Shown in pieces: positions 18,801-27,597 of a stretch of DNA of 64,000 bases (position 1 is its first letter; each line of letters begins with the position of its first letter). This stretch comes from JALHNI01 sp044226365 (GTDB lineage: Bacteria > Acidobacteriota > Terriglobia > Bryobacterales > Bryobacteraceae), in contig JBGAHE010000011.1 in the NCBI GenBank assembly GCA_044226365.1, positions 1 through 64,000 on the forward strand, written 5' to 3'. Both the position numbers and the translations under genes were made by a program. The notes below the pieces were generated by a model. That model was not told where the DNA came from, did not search any database, and was given only the letters and a program-made list of their open reading frames with translations.

Positions 18801-19271
18801 GCCGAAGTTGGTGAACCCTTCGCCACCCGCCGAATCGCTGGAGGCCCCGATACCCGCATCGAGATCCACGCCGGTCAAGTCACTGACCGCATAGCGATAC
18901 TCGCCGCTGGTGAGCCGGCGCATCGTCACGCGGCCCGGTTCGCCATCGTGCAGCTTCGCGTAGGCGCTCAACTGCGTGCGCAAAGACGTCACCACTTGAC
19001 TGCGTTCCGCATCGGTCAACTGCGGCAGCTTTGCTGGCGGCATCCGCTTCTGCTCGATCGCCAGCGCCGCTTTCTGCCAGGTCCGGAAGCCCGGTCCCAC
19101 CGACGGCTCGGCCAACAGCTTTTCGAGATTCACCCCACCCATCGCCGCCTGACCATGACACTGCACGCAGTAACGCTTGACGGTTGCGGCAGCAACAGGT
19201 TCAACGGCGCGTAACGGGGCCGTCAGGGCGAACGTGGCGGCAAGATAAATGCCAACTGACGCGGTATTCAT
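15846..19271 (-). CDS. Large secreted DUF1592-type cytochrome c protein (DUF1587/1595/1592/1588/1585)
   Basis: About 1141 residues from the ATG at 19271, which has GGAG 6 nt upstream and a signal peptide ending TAPLRA. A planctomycete-type cytochrome c segment (YCVQCHG, CxxCH) is followed by RRLTSGEYRYAVSDLTG (DUF1587 start). There is a long insert with a Pro-rich linker at about 415-440, then DUF1595/DUF1592 sequence (RISFFLWASIPDDELM), DUF1588 (GVLRLGAVLTATS) and DUF1585. A second haem motif, CASCH in the block leading to DPLGFPLERYD, follows. It is longer than the usual 750-850 residues because of the insert at about 190-610. It is the first gene of the pair with DUF1552. Two CxxCH sites suggest electron transfer or extracellular oxidation. 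Confidence 0.88.
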   Translation of the reverse strand: MNTASVGIYLAATFALTAPLRAVEPVAAATVKRYCVQCHGQAAMGGVNLEKLLAEPSVGPGFRTWQKAALAIEQKRMPPAKLPQLTDAERSQVVTSLRTQLSAYAKLHDGEPGRVTMRRLTSGEYRYAVSDLTGVDLDAGIGASSDSAGGEGFTNFGDVQFMQDANVERYLEAAKRVADHAVIGSGPLAFFTDPGKTGFEMSAIARIRDIHRQYGFRTVSGEGGIPFGLEKYGKAFFVAWNYKYRAALGQPNVTLKELAAKEGLTTRFAEHIWKVVNTSTLGYPSSEAVKKWQAIGAPAADRAAAVKTARAQSDDVQKFIVTWASWLFARGDVAAGGAGDESPLQFDDRTLAVKPSHHFVYNTGARVRGPAIPTGPKKIYLHLAAVNPAPGSKPVVIWHNPTIAVRKGGRRPGGPDAAPTPPPPSPTGAGAGADAKPVEVAGGLKGVPAAGQKVPLRMVVDEATAKRLNFGVSPDGTPIGPDDFAAEGTVMFQVTVPEGAFGVEFQADAQVGKDRDQVFRLLISEREDGGSRGIPIRALIGDPASAGYKRFKSGVMEYATVLPPNSHGEAAPADKDPVPLPFDSAFNVPEHDEFLLKVKYVRDDRFVTENLVDDAMRTRLNQAWADLYASFDYHENYLRMLAQHYKYDLKGIKLATLTKAQLESFPAEMRPFVPPLVSAYQEAQAAQAAGRAGHVEDCVRLASRAWRRPLTASEKVELRGFYARIYATEKDHKKAIRALIARILVAPQFLYRVEQADAGSPFRNASMATTATVKPLTNYELASRISFFLWASIPDDELMRAAAANELSTTAGLQKQVKRMLADEKARRLATEFFGQWLGFYHFDEHRGVDTSRFPEFNDDVKEGMYDEAISFFTHIVRQNRPVSDLLHADYTFLNQPLAKFYGVNKPVKSKDQVELVEGANAFQRGGVLRLGAVLTATSAPLRTSPVKRGDWLLRRILGTEVPPPPANAGVLPADDKNFGGMTLRQKLEAHKRNATCASCHSRIDPLGFPLERYDSIGRYRTKYADGNPVDDEGVLTDKTQIAGIDGLLKYLKTQDQQVLRTVAFKMTGYALGRTVQPSDEVLIEKMSQLGGSATVADLATAIVASKQFRHRLVNDNSPAAPATKPALAAARNNSNSAGGQ

Positions 19272-19431
19272 GAGGTCTCCAGGCCGCTTTACTTTATCAA
19301 ACGTGGATTTCTTGCGCAGGGACCCAACTCCCCGCACCCAACACTAAATGACCGGACGCCGCGAGAGGCCACAAAGTAACAGGGTGAACGACGGATTTCC
19401 GGCCACGAGTACTCACTCCGCAAACTTACTA

Positions 19432-19460
19432 TTGCAATCGTGTGCATCCGGAGCGATAAT
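19432..19460 (+). promoter_or_regulatory. Predicted sigma-70 promoter of the inositol oxygenase gene
   Basis: TTGCAA (19432-19437) and GATAAT (19455-19460) are separated by 17 bp, close to the consensus. The predicted transcription start falls about 5 nt before the ATG at 19472, implying a very short leader; no Shine-Dalgarno is correctly spaced to that ATG. Confidence 0.5.
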
Positions 19461-19471
19461 CTACATGTACT

Positions 19472-20329
19472 ATGTCGTCGGAAACCGTCACTGCTCAACC
19501 CCTCGAGTCCCTCGAACAATGGGACGACCATGTTCGCGATCGCTACGATCCCAATAAGACCAAGGAAAACTTCCGGCAGTATACGGACACCACTCCGCCG
19601 GGCGTGCGCGAATTCTATCGCCTCAACCACACCCACCAAACCCTCGACTTCGTGCTCGCGAAGAAGAAGGAATACGGCACGCTCGACCGCCGTCGCATGG
19701 GCATCTGGACCGCCCTCGAGTACCTCAACACCCTCGTCGACGACAGCGATCCCGACACCGACCTTTCGCAGATTGAACACTGCGTGCAGACCGCCGAAGC
19801 CATCCGCGCCGCCGGCGAACCGGACTGGATGGTCCTCACCGGCCTCATTCACGACCTCGGCAAGATCCTCTGCCTGTGGGGCGAACCGCAATGGGCCGTC
19901 GTCGGCGACACCTTCCCCGTCGGCTGCGCCTGGAGCCCCAAGATCGTCTACCCCGAATTCTTCGCCGCAAACCCGGACCAGAACGTTCCCGAGTATCAGA
20001 CCGAAAACGGCATCTATCAGCCCCATTGCGGGCTCGACAACGTCCACCTCTCCTGGGGCCACGACGAGTATCTGTCGATGGTGGTGCGCGACTACCTGCC
20101 CGCCGAAGGCGTCGCGATGATCCGCTATCATTCCTGCTACCCCTGGCACCGCGAAGGCGCTTACCGCCACCTCACCAACGCCCACGACGACCAGATGTTG
20201 CCCTGGGTGCAGCGCTTCAATCCCTTCGACCTCTACACCAAGAGCGACGCCAAGCCCGACGTCGTGCAATTGAAGCCTTATTACGAAGAACTGATTGCCA
20301 AGTATTTCCCCAGCGAACTTCGCTGGTAG
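19472..20329 (+). CDS. Inositol oxygenase (MIOX family)
   Basis: A 285-residue di-iron HD-fold oxygenase that cleaves myo-inositol to D-glucuronate. All metal ligands expected from the animal enzyme are found at nearly the same positions: His103 (IEHCVQTAEAI), His127-Asp128 (GLIHDLGK), His197 (WGHDEY), His220 (IRYHSCYPWH) and Asp253 (NPFDLYTKSD). The N-terminal NFRQY and the LNHTHQTLDFV block are also conserved. Being the same length as mammalian MIOX, it looks complete and active. It stands alone as a single gene; the uronate degradation genes are not in the window. An inositol-phosphatase family gene occurs 19 kb away but is not linked. Confidence 0.93.
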   Translation: MSSETVTAQPLESLEQWDDHVRDRYDPNKTKENFRQYTDTTPPGVREFYRLNHTHQTLDFVLAKKKEYGTLDRRRMGIWTALEYLNTLVDDSDPDTDLSQIEHCVQTAEAIRAAGEPDWMVLTGLIHDLGKILCLWGEPQWAVVGDTFPVGCAWSPKIVYPEFFAANPDQNVPEYQTENGIYQPHCGLDNVHLSWGHDEYLSMVVRDYLPAEGVAMIRYHSCYPWHREGAYRHLTNAHDDQMLPWVQRFNPFDLYTKSDAKPDVVQLKPYYEELIAKYFPSELRW

Positions 20330-20397
20330 TCGTGGCGAATCGCGTCCGCGCACCCTACCCTCTTGGCGTGCGGACGCAATTCTAATTGAAAATTCCG

Positions 20398-20673
20398 CTA
20401 GAATTCCGTCGCTTTTGTCCGAATTACGCCCATTCCCCGATCCGGGGCGAAAGCGGCCAGCAGCGCAGGCGGCAATAAGGCCGGGTGCAGGTCAGTCGGC
20501 AGGGCCTGGAGCACGGTGATTTGGCTGCGAGCAGCCTTCCTTCGTCTTACCCCATTGTTTACAACAGTTAAATCTGCTCTTCTCCTGGTCGCGCGTCCCT
20601 CCCGGACGATCCTCGCCAGCATCCACAGCAGGACGCTCGCGGCCAGCGCGAGTACGGTCAACTCCATCGGCAA
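20398..20673 (-). CDS. Possible small membrane protein
   Basis: An open frame of up to 91 residues on the minus strand in the 451-bp space between inositol oxygenase and murQ. It begins TTG (20673) or ATG (20667), with GAGGA suitably placed upstream of the TTG. Residues about 4-21 (LTVLALAASVLLWMLARI) make one membrane helix, followed by a basic stretch and a Pro/Leu-rich tail. No family recognised. It may be genuine because the start context is good and nothing else explains the space, but high-G+C DNA produces such frames by chance. Confidence 0.35.
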   Translation of the reverse strand: MPMELTVLALAASVLLWMLARIVREGRATRRRADLTVVNNGVRRRKAARSQITVLQALPTDLHPALLPPALLAAFAPDRGMGVIRTKATEF

Positions 20674-20780
20674 TTCTTTTCCTCAACTTAGCACATCCCC
20701 TATCTCAATCTGCATTCCGTCCGAATGAATCGCCTTTTGGAGAATCGGAACACGAACACGCCGCCTTCGCTAAACTCGTC

Positions 20781-21622
20781 ATGTACCCATCCATGTCAGC
20801 CCCACTCTCCCAACTGCTCACCGAGCAGCGGAATCCCCGCACCCTGCACATTGACCAGGTGAGCACGCTCGAGGCCCTCCGCCTGATGCACGAAGAGGAC
20901 CGCCTTGCCGTCGAAAGCGTCGCCCCGGAACTCCCACGCATCGCCGCCGCCGTGGACGCCATTACCGAACGCCTGAAGAACGGCGGCCGTCTGCTCTACA
21001 TCGGCGCCGGCACCAGCGGACGCCTCGGCGTCCTTGATGCCAGCGAGTGTCCGCCCACCTTCAGCGTCTCTTACGAACTCGTCCAAGGCATCATGGCCGG
21101 CGGCTATGACGCCCTCTATAAAGCCACCGAATCCTCCGAAGACGACCCCGCCGCCGCCGTACGCGACCTCGCCGCGCGCCACTTCACCGCGCAGGACGTC
21201 CTGGTCGGCATCGCCGCCAGCGGACGCACCCCCTATGTTCTGGGCGCGATCGCCGCCGCCCGCCAAATGGGCGCGCTCACCGTCGGCATCAGTTGCACCG
21301 AAAACTCGCAGCTCTCGCACGCCGTTGACCTGCCCATCGAACCCAAGCCCGGCCCCGAAGTCATCACCGGCTCCACGCGCCTCAAGGCTGGCACGGTCAC
21401 CAAGCTTGTCCTCAATATGCTCAGCACCATGGCCATGGTCCGCCTCGGCTATGTCTATTCCAACCTCATGACAAACATGAAGCCCAGTAACGAAAAGCTC
21501 ATCGATCGCGCCCATCGCATCATTGCCGAAGCCACCGGCGTCGACCTCAACCAAGCCGCCGGCTTCCTCCAGCAGGCGGGCGGCAATCTCCGGGATGCCA
21601 TCCGCTTGGCGGGGGGCCGCTA

Positions 21623-21623
<1 letters not shown>
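20781..21623 (+). CDS. murQ: N-acetylmuramic acid 6-phosphate etherase
   Basis: A 280-residue SIS-domain lyase that removes D-lactate from MurNAc-6-phosphate to give GlcNAc-6-phosphate in peptidoglycan recycling. It shows the signature TEQRNPRTLHID at the N-terminus, the sugar-phosphate loop IGAGTSGRLGVLDASECPPTF, and the GIAASGRTPYVLGA and GSTRLKAGTVTKLVLNMLST blocks. A second possible ATG lies 12 nt in (20793). Its stop overlaps the murA start by one base (TAATG), so the two are coupled. Typical family length is close to 300, so it is complete. Confidence 0.93.
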
Positions 21624-22875
<1,252 letters not shown>

Positions 22876-22879
<4 letters not shown>

Positions 22880-25242
22880 GCCTTCCACTTCCATTCACGA
22901 ATCTCGAGCGGATCAATGCCCTCGTTGTGCGCGTATTCCAGGTGCTCGAGAATCTGGCGCTTCAACTTCTCCTTCGCGTGCGCGCCGATCGGGCGCAACC
23001 GCGGCACCCGGTCGATCACATCGATCGCCAGATTGAAGCGATCCACCTGATTCAGAATCGCCAGTTCCAGCGGCGTATTGATGTTGCCCTTCTCCTTGTA
23101 GCCGCGCACATGGAAATTCGGATGGTTCGTTCGCCGGTAAGTGAACTTGTGGATCAGCCAAGGATAGCCGTGGAAGTTGAAGATGACGGGCTTGTCCGTC
23201 GTGAACAGCGAATCGAAGTCGCGATCGGAGAGCCCGTGCGGATGCTCGCTGGCGGGCTGCAGCCGGAACAGATCCACCACGTTGACGAAGCGGATCTTCA
23301 GGTCCGGAAACGCCTCGCGCAACAGCCTCACTGCGGCCAGCGCCTCGCGCGTCAGCACGTCGCCGGCGCTCGCGATCACCACGTCCGGCTCCCCGCCCTG
23401 GTCGTTGCTCGCCCAATCCCAGATGCCGATACCCTTGGTGCAATGCACCACGGCGGATTCGATGTCCAGGTACGCCAGATGCGGCTGCTTGTCCGCCACG
23501 ATGACGTTCACGTAGTCCTCACTGCGCAGGCAATGATTCGCCACGCTCAGCAGGCAGTTGGCATCGGGCGGCAGATAGATCCGCGTCACCCCCGCGCTCT
23601 TGTTGCTCACCACATCTAAAAAGCCCGGATCCTGATGCGTGAACCCGTTATGATCCTGCCGCCACACTACCGACGAAATCAGCAGATTCAACGAAGCAAT
23701 CGGCGCGCGCCAGCTCACTTCCGCCTTCGCCTTTTCGAGCCACTTGGCGTGCTGGTTGTACATCGAGTCGATGATGTGGACGAATGCTTCGTAGGTGCTC
23801 AGCAAGCCGTGCCGCCCGGTCAGCAGATAGCCTTCCAGCCAGCCTTCGAGCGTGTGCTCGCTCAGCATCTCCATCACGCGCCCATCGGCCGCCAGATGCG
23901 TGCCGCCGGCGTCCTCCGGCAGAATCCGCGCCAGCCACGTCTTCTCCGTCACGTCATAGGCCGCCTGCAGCCGGTTCGACGCATTCTCGTCCGGGCTTAG
24001 CAAACGGAAGTTGTCCGGATTGCGCCGCATCACCTCGCGGATAAATACGCCCAGCGTCCCCGTGGGCGACACTTCCTTCTGCCCGGGCTGGTCCACGGGC
24101 ACAGCCACCTCGCGGAAGTCCGGCAGATCGAGCGGACGCAGCAGTTTGCCGCCGTTCGCATGCGGATTCGCGCTCATGCGTCGCTCACCCACCGGCGCCA
24201 AGGCCCGCAATTCCGGAATCAGACGGCCGTTCGCATCGAAGTGCTCCTCCGGTCGATAGCTCCGCATCCACGCTTCGACAATGCGCAGATGCTCGGGATT
24301 GGTCGCGGCCTCATCCACCGGCACTTGATGGGACCGCCAGAAGTCGGCCACCTTCTTCCCATCCACCTCCGCCGGCCCCGTCCACCCCTTCGGCGAGCGC
24401 AGCACGATCATCGGCCATCGTGGCCGCTTGGCGACGCCCGTCCGCCGCGCTTCGGCTTGAATCTCGTGAATCCGCCGCACACACGCATCCACCGTCGCCG
24501 CCATCTGCTGATGCATGGTCACCGGGTCATCGCCTTCCACAAAATGCGGCTCCCAGCCATAACCCTGGAACAGATGCTCCAACTCGTCATGCTCGATGCG
24601 CGCCAGCAGCGTGGGATTGGCGATCTTGTAGCCGTTCAAATGCAGAATCGGCAGCACCGCGCCGTCGCGGATGGGGTTCAGGAACTTGTTCGAATGCCAC
24701 GACGTCGCCAGCGGACCCGTCTCCGCCTCGCCATCGCCCACCACCACGCTCACGATCAGCTCCGGATTATCGAACGCCGCGCCAAACGCGTGCGACAGGC
24801 TGTAGCCCAGTTCGCCGCCCTCATGAATGGAGCCCGGCACCTCCGGCGTGCAATGGCTGCCCAACTTGCCCGGAAACGAAAACGCCCGAAACAGCTGCAG
24901 CATCCCCTTCTCGTCTTCGCCCTTCTCCGGATAAATCTCCGAGTAAGTGCCCTCGAGATAGCATTGCGCGATCATCGCCGGCGCCCCGTGTCCCGGGCCC
25001 GACAGATAAATCATATTGAGGTCATGCTGCCGGATGGCCCGGTTCAAGTGCAGCCAGACGAACGTCTGGCCCGGATCCGAGCCCCAATGGCCCAGCAAAC
25101 GCCGCTTCACGTGCTCCGGCCGCAGCGGTTCACGCAAGAGCGCGTTGTCCCGCAGATAGATCATTCCGACGCATAAGTAATTGGCCGCTTGCCAATACGC
25201 ATCCATCAAACGGAGCTCGTCAGCCGACAAAACAGCGCTCAT
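22876..25242 (-). CDS. Xylulose-5-phosphate/fructose-6-phosphate phosphoketolase
   Basis: A thiamine-diphosphate enzyme of about 788 residues that splits xylulose 5-phosphate (and often fructose 6-phosphate) with phosphate into acetyl phosphate and an aldose phosphate. The ATG at 25242 begins the conserved N-terminus (LSADELRLMDAYWQAANYL). Family blocks follow: IYLSGPGHGAPA, GELGYSLSHAFGAAFDNPEL, the TPP motif VVVGDGEAETGPLA, and the C-terminal RRTNHPNFHVRGYKEKG. The gene is divergent from acetate kinase with 52 bp between starts, a pairing that converts its product acetyl phosphate to acetate with ATP formation. An in-frame extension upstream to 25344 would overlap that neighbour and lacks family sequence. 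Confidence 0.94.
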
Positions 25243-25294
25243 GGCTCCATTCTCTCGATTCGTCTCCCCGAGCGGAAGGGCATCATAGGGAAGG

Positions 25295-26455
25295 ATGAGT
25301 AAAACCTCGCTCCTCACCTTGAACGGCGGATCCTCCAGCATCAAGTTCGCCCTCTATTCGGCCGCGGGCGAGAAACTGTCCGGTGGCAAGGTGGAGCGCA
25401 TCGGCACGCCGCAAGCGCGCTTGCTCTACCGGCAGGATGAGCACCACGAAGAGCAGTCACTCGGCTCGGCGGACTCGATCGATGCCCTGCTCCAGTTCAT
25501 CGACCGTCGCGTCGGCTGGGCCGCCATTGATGCCGTCTCCCACCGCGTCGTCCACGGCCTCCACCACACCCAGCCCGAACGCGTCACCCCCGCCCTGATC
25601 GCTTACCTGCATTCCATCCGCGCCTACGACCCGGACCATCTGCCCATGGAGATCGCCCTCATGGACCGCCTCCAACAGCGCTATCCCCACCTACCCCAAG
25701 TCGCTTGCTTCGATACCGCCTTCCACCACACCCTGCCCCGCCGCGCCGCGCAGCTTCCCTTGCCTCGCCGTTTCGAAGCCGAAGGTCTGCGCCGCTATGG
25801 CTTCCATGGCCTCTCCTACCAATACCTGCTCGAAGAACTCACCCAAGCCGGCGAAGCACGCCCGCGCATGATCCTCGCGCACTTGGGCAGCGGCGCCAGC
25901 CTCGCCGCCGTTCGTGACGGCCTCAGCATCGATACCAGCATGGGCTTCACCCCCACCGGCGGCCTGGTGATGGGCACCCGCCCCGGCGACCTCGACCCCG
26001 GCGTCGCCTGGTACCTCATGCGCTCCGCCAAACTCACCCCTGCCCAGTTCCTCCACCTCACCAATCAGGAATGCGGCCTGCTGGGCGTCTCCGAAAGCAG
26101 CTCCGACATGCGCGACCTCCTCGCACGTGAAGCCGAGGACACGCGCTGTGCCGAGGCCGTAGAGCTGTTCTGCTATCAGACCCGCAAGTGGATCGGCGCC
26201 TTTGCTGCGGCGCTCGAAGGGCTCGATCTGCTGGTGTTTTCCGGCGGCATCGGCGAAAACTCCGCCGAAGCGCGCCGCCGCATTTGCTCCGGCCTCGAAT
26301 TTCTAGGCGTGGAACTGGACCCCGCCCGCAATGACGCGCACGCGCGCCGCATCTCCACCGTCACGGCGCGCGTCCCCGTCTATGTCATCCCCACCGACGA
26401 AGAGTCCGTGCTTGCCCGCACGGCGCGGCGCGTGCTCGGTGCTACTGCACGCTGA
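25295..26455 (+). CDS. ackA: Acetate kinase
   Basis: A 386-residue ASKHA-fold kinase producing acetate and ATP from acetyl phosphate. Conserved blocks are LTLNGGSSSIKF near the start, VSHRVVHGL, the FDTAFHHTLP loop with its active-site Asp, RRYGFHGLSYQYL, HLGSGASLAAVRDG, the signature MGFTPTGGLVMGTRPGDLDPG and VFSGGIGENSAEAR. It is transcribed away from phosphoketolase across a 52-bp shared promoter region, and its last 14 bp overlap the convergent aldose epimerase gene. No phosphotransacetylase is adjacent, so flux from phosphoketolase is the obvious source of substrate. Confidence 0.94.
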   Translation: MSKTSLLTLNGGSSSIKFALYSAAGEKLSGGKVERIGTPQARLLYRQDEHHEEQSLGSADSIDALLQFIDRRVGWAAIDAVSHRVVHGLHHTQPERVTPALIAYLHSIRAYDPDHLPMEIALMDRLQQRYPHLPQVACFDTAFHHTLPRRAAQLPLPRRFEAEGLRRYGFHGLSYQYLLEELTQAGEARPRMILAHLGSGASLAAVRDGLSIDTSMGFTPTGGLVMGTRPGDLDPGVAWYLMRSAKLTPAQFLHLTNQECGLLGVSESSSDMRDLLAREAEDTRCAEAVELFCYQTRKWIGAFAAALEGLDLLVFSGGIGENSAEARRRICSGLEFLGVELDPARNDAHARRISTVTARVPVYVIPTDEESVLARTARRVLGATAR

Positions 26456-27569
26456 AGCGATACACCGTGGTGGACTTACGCGTCTCTCCCGCCTTGATCA
26501 TCGTGGTCGGGAACTGCGGCTTGTTCGGCGAATCCGGAAAGTGCTGCGTCTCCAGGCACAGGGCCGCGCGCCGCTGATAGACCTTGCCACCCTTGCCCGT
26601 CAGCGAGCCATTCAGGAAGTTGCCGGTGTAGAACTGCACGCCCGGCTCAGTCGTCAGCACTTCCATCACCCGGCCCGACGTCGGCTCGCTCACCTTCGCC
26701 ACCAGGTTCAATTGCCCGTCATGTTTGGCGAAGACGAAGTTGTGGTCGTAGCCGCCGCCCAGCTTGATCTGTTCATCCGCGGCATCGATGCGGTCGCCCA
26801 CGGCGTGCGGCGTCGTGAAGTCGAACGGCGTTCCCTTCACCGGACGCAACTCGCCCGTCGGAATCAGCCCCGCATCCACCGGCGTAAAGCGGTCCGCCGC
26901 AATCTCCACCTGATGCGTGAGGATGTTGTCGGACCCGGCCAGATTGAAGTAGCTGTGATTCGTCAGGTTGGCCACCGTATCGGCATCGGTCGTCGCCGTA
27001 TAGTCGATCCGTAGTTCGTTGGCCGGAGTCAGCGTGTAGCGCACCGTCGCGGTCAGCGTCCCCGGATAGCCTTCTTCGCCATCCTTGCTCACGTAGGTCA
27101 GCTCGAGCGCATCGTCCCCAACTTCTTTCGCCGCCCAAACCTGGCGGTTGAAGCCCTTCAAACCGCCGTGCAGCGCGTTGCCGTTGTTGTTCGTCGCCAG
27201 CGTGTACTGCTTGCCGTTCAACGTGAACTTCCCCTTGCCAATGCGATTGCCATAACGGCCAATCAGGGCTCCGAAGTAAGGGTGCTCGCCCAGGTAGCCG
27301 GCCAGCGAATCAAAGCCCAACACCACGTCGCCGAACTTCCCGGCCTTATCCTTTACGTTCAACGACACCACGGTGCCGCCATAAGTACTGATCGAGACGC
27401 TCGCCCCGGAAGGATTCGTGATCGTGTAGAGGTCAACGGCCACGCCGTCGGCGGTCTGGCCAAATGGTTTCTTTTGCATGCTTTTTACAGGTTGTGGAGT
27501 CGCTTCCGGCTTCGGCGCCGGAGTGCAGGCAGTGAGGACGAGGACGGCGGCGAACCAGGCAGCTTTCAT
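26442..27569 (-). CDS. Aldose 1-epimerase (galactose mutarotase), predicted lipoprotein
   Basis: About 375 residues. The ATG at 27569 is chosen because it gives a lipoprotein signal (KAAWFAAVLVLTAC, lipobox LTAC with Cys15). The beta-supersandwich mutarotase domain follows, with YGGTVVSLNVKDK, RYGNRIGKGKF, the catalytic His in LTNHSYFNLAG and the catalytic Glu in TTEPGVQFYTGN. It interconverts alpha and beta anomers of hexoses, here probably in the periplasm on incoming sugars. It is a single gene, convergent with ackA by 14 bp and 28 bp downstream of the helicase-nuclease gene on the same strand. Confidence 0.9.
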   Translation of the reverse strand: MKAAWFAAVLVLTACTPAPKPEATPQPVKSMQKKPFGQTADGVAVDLYTITNPSGASVSISTYGGTVVSLNVKDKAGKFGDVVLGFDSLAGYLGEHPYFGALIGRYGNRIGKGKFTLNGKQYTLATNNNGNALHGGLKGFNRQVWAAKEVGDDALELTYVSKDGEEGYPGTLTATVRYTLTPANELRIDYTATTDADTVANLTNHSYFNLAGSDNILTHQVEIAADRFTPVDAGLIPTGELRPVKGTPFDFTTPHAVGDRIDAADEQIKLGGGYDHNFVFAKHDGQLNLVAKVSEPTSGRVMEVLTTEPGVQFYTGNFLNGSLTGKGGKVYQRRAALCLETQHFPDSPNKPQFPTTMIKAGETRKSTTVYRFSVQ

Positions 27570-27597
27570 CGGGCCTATGATGACATGAACCCAGCCC

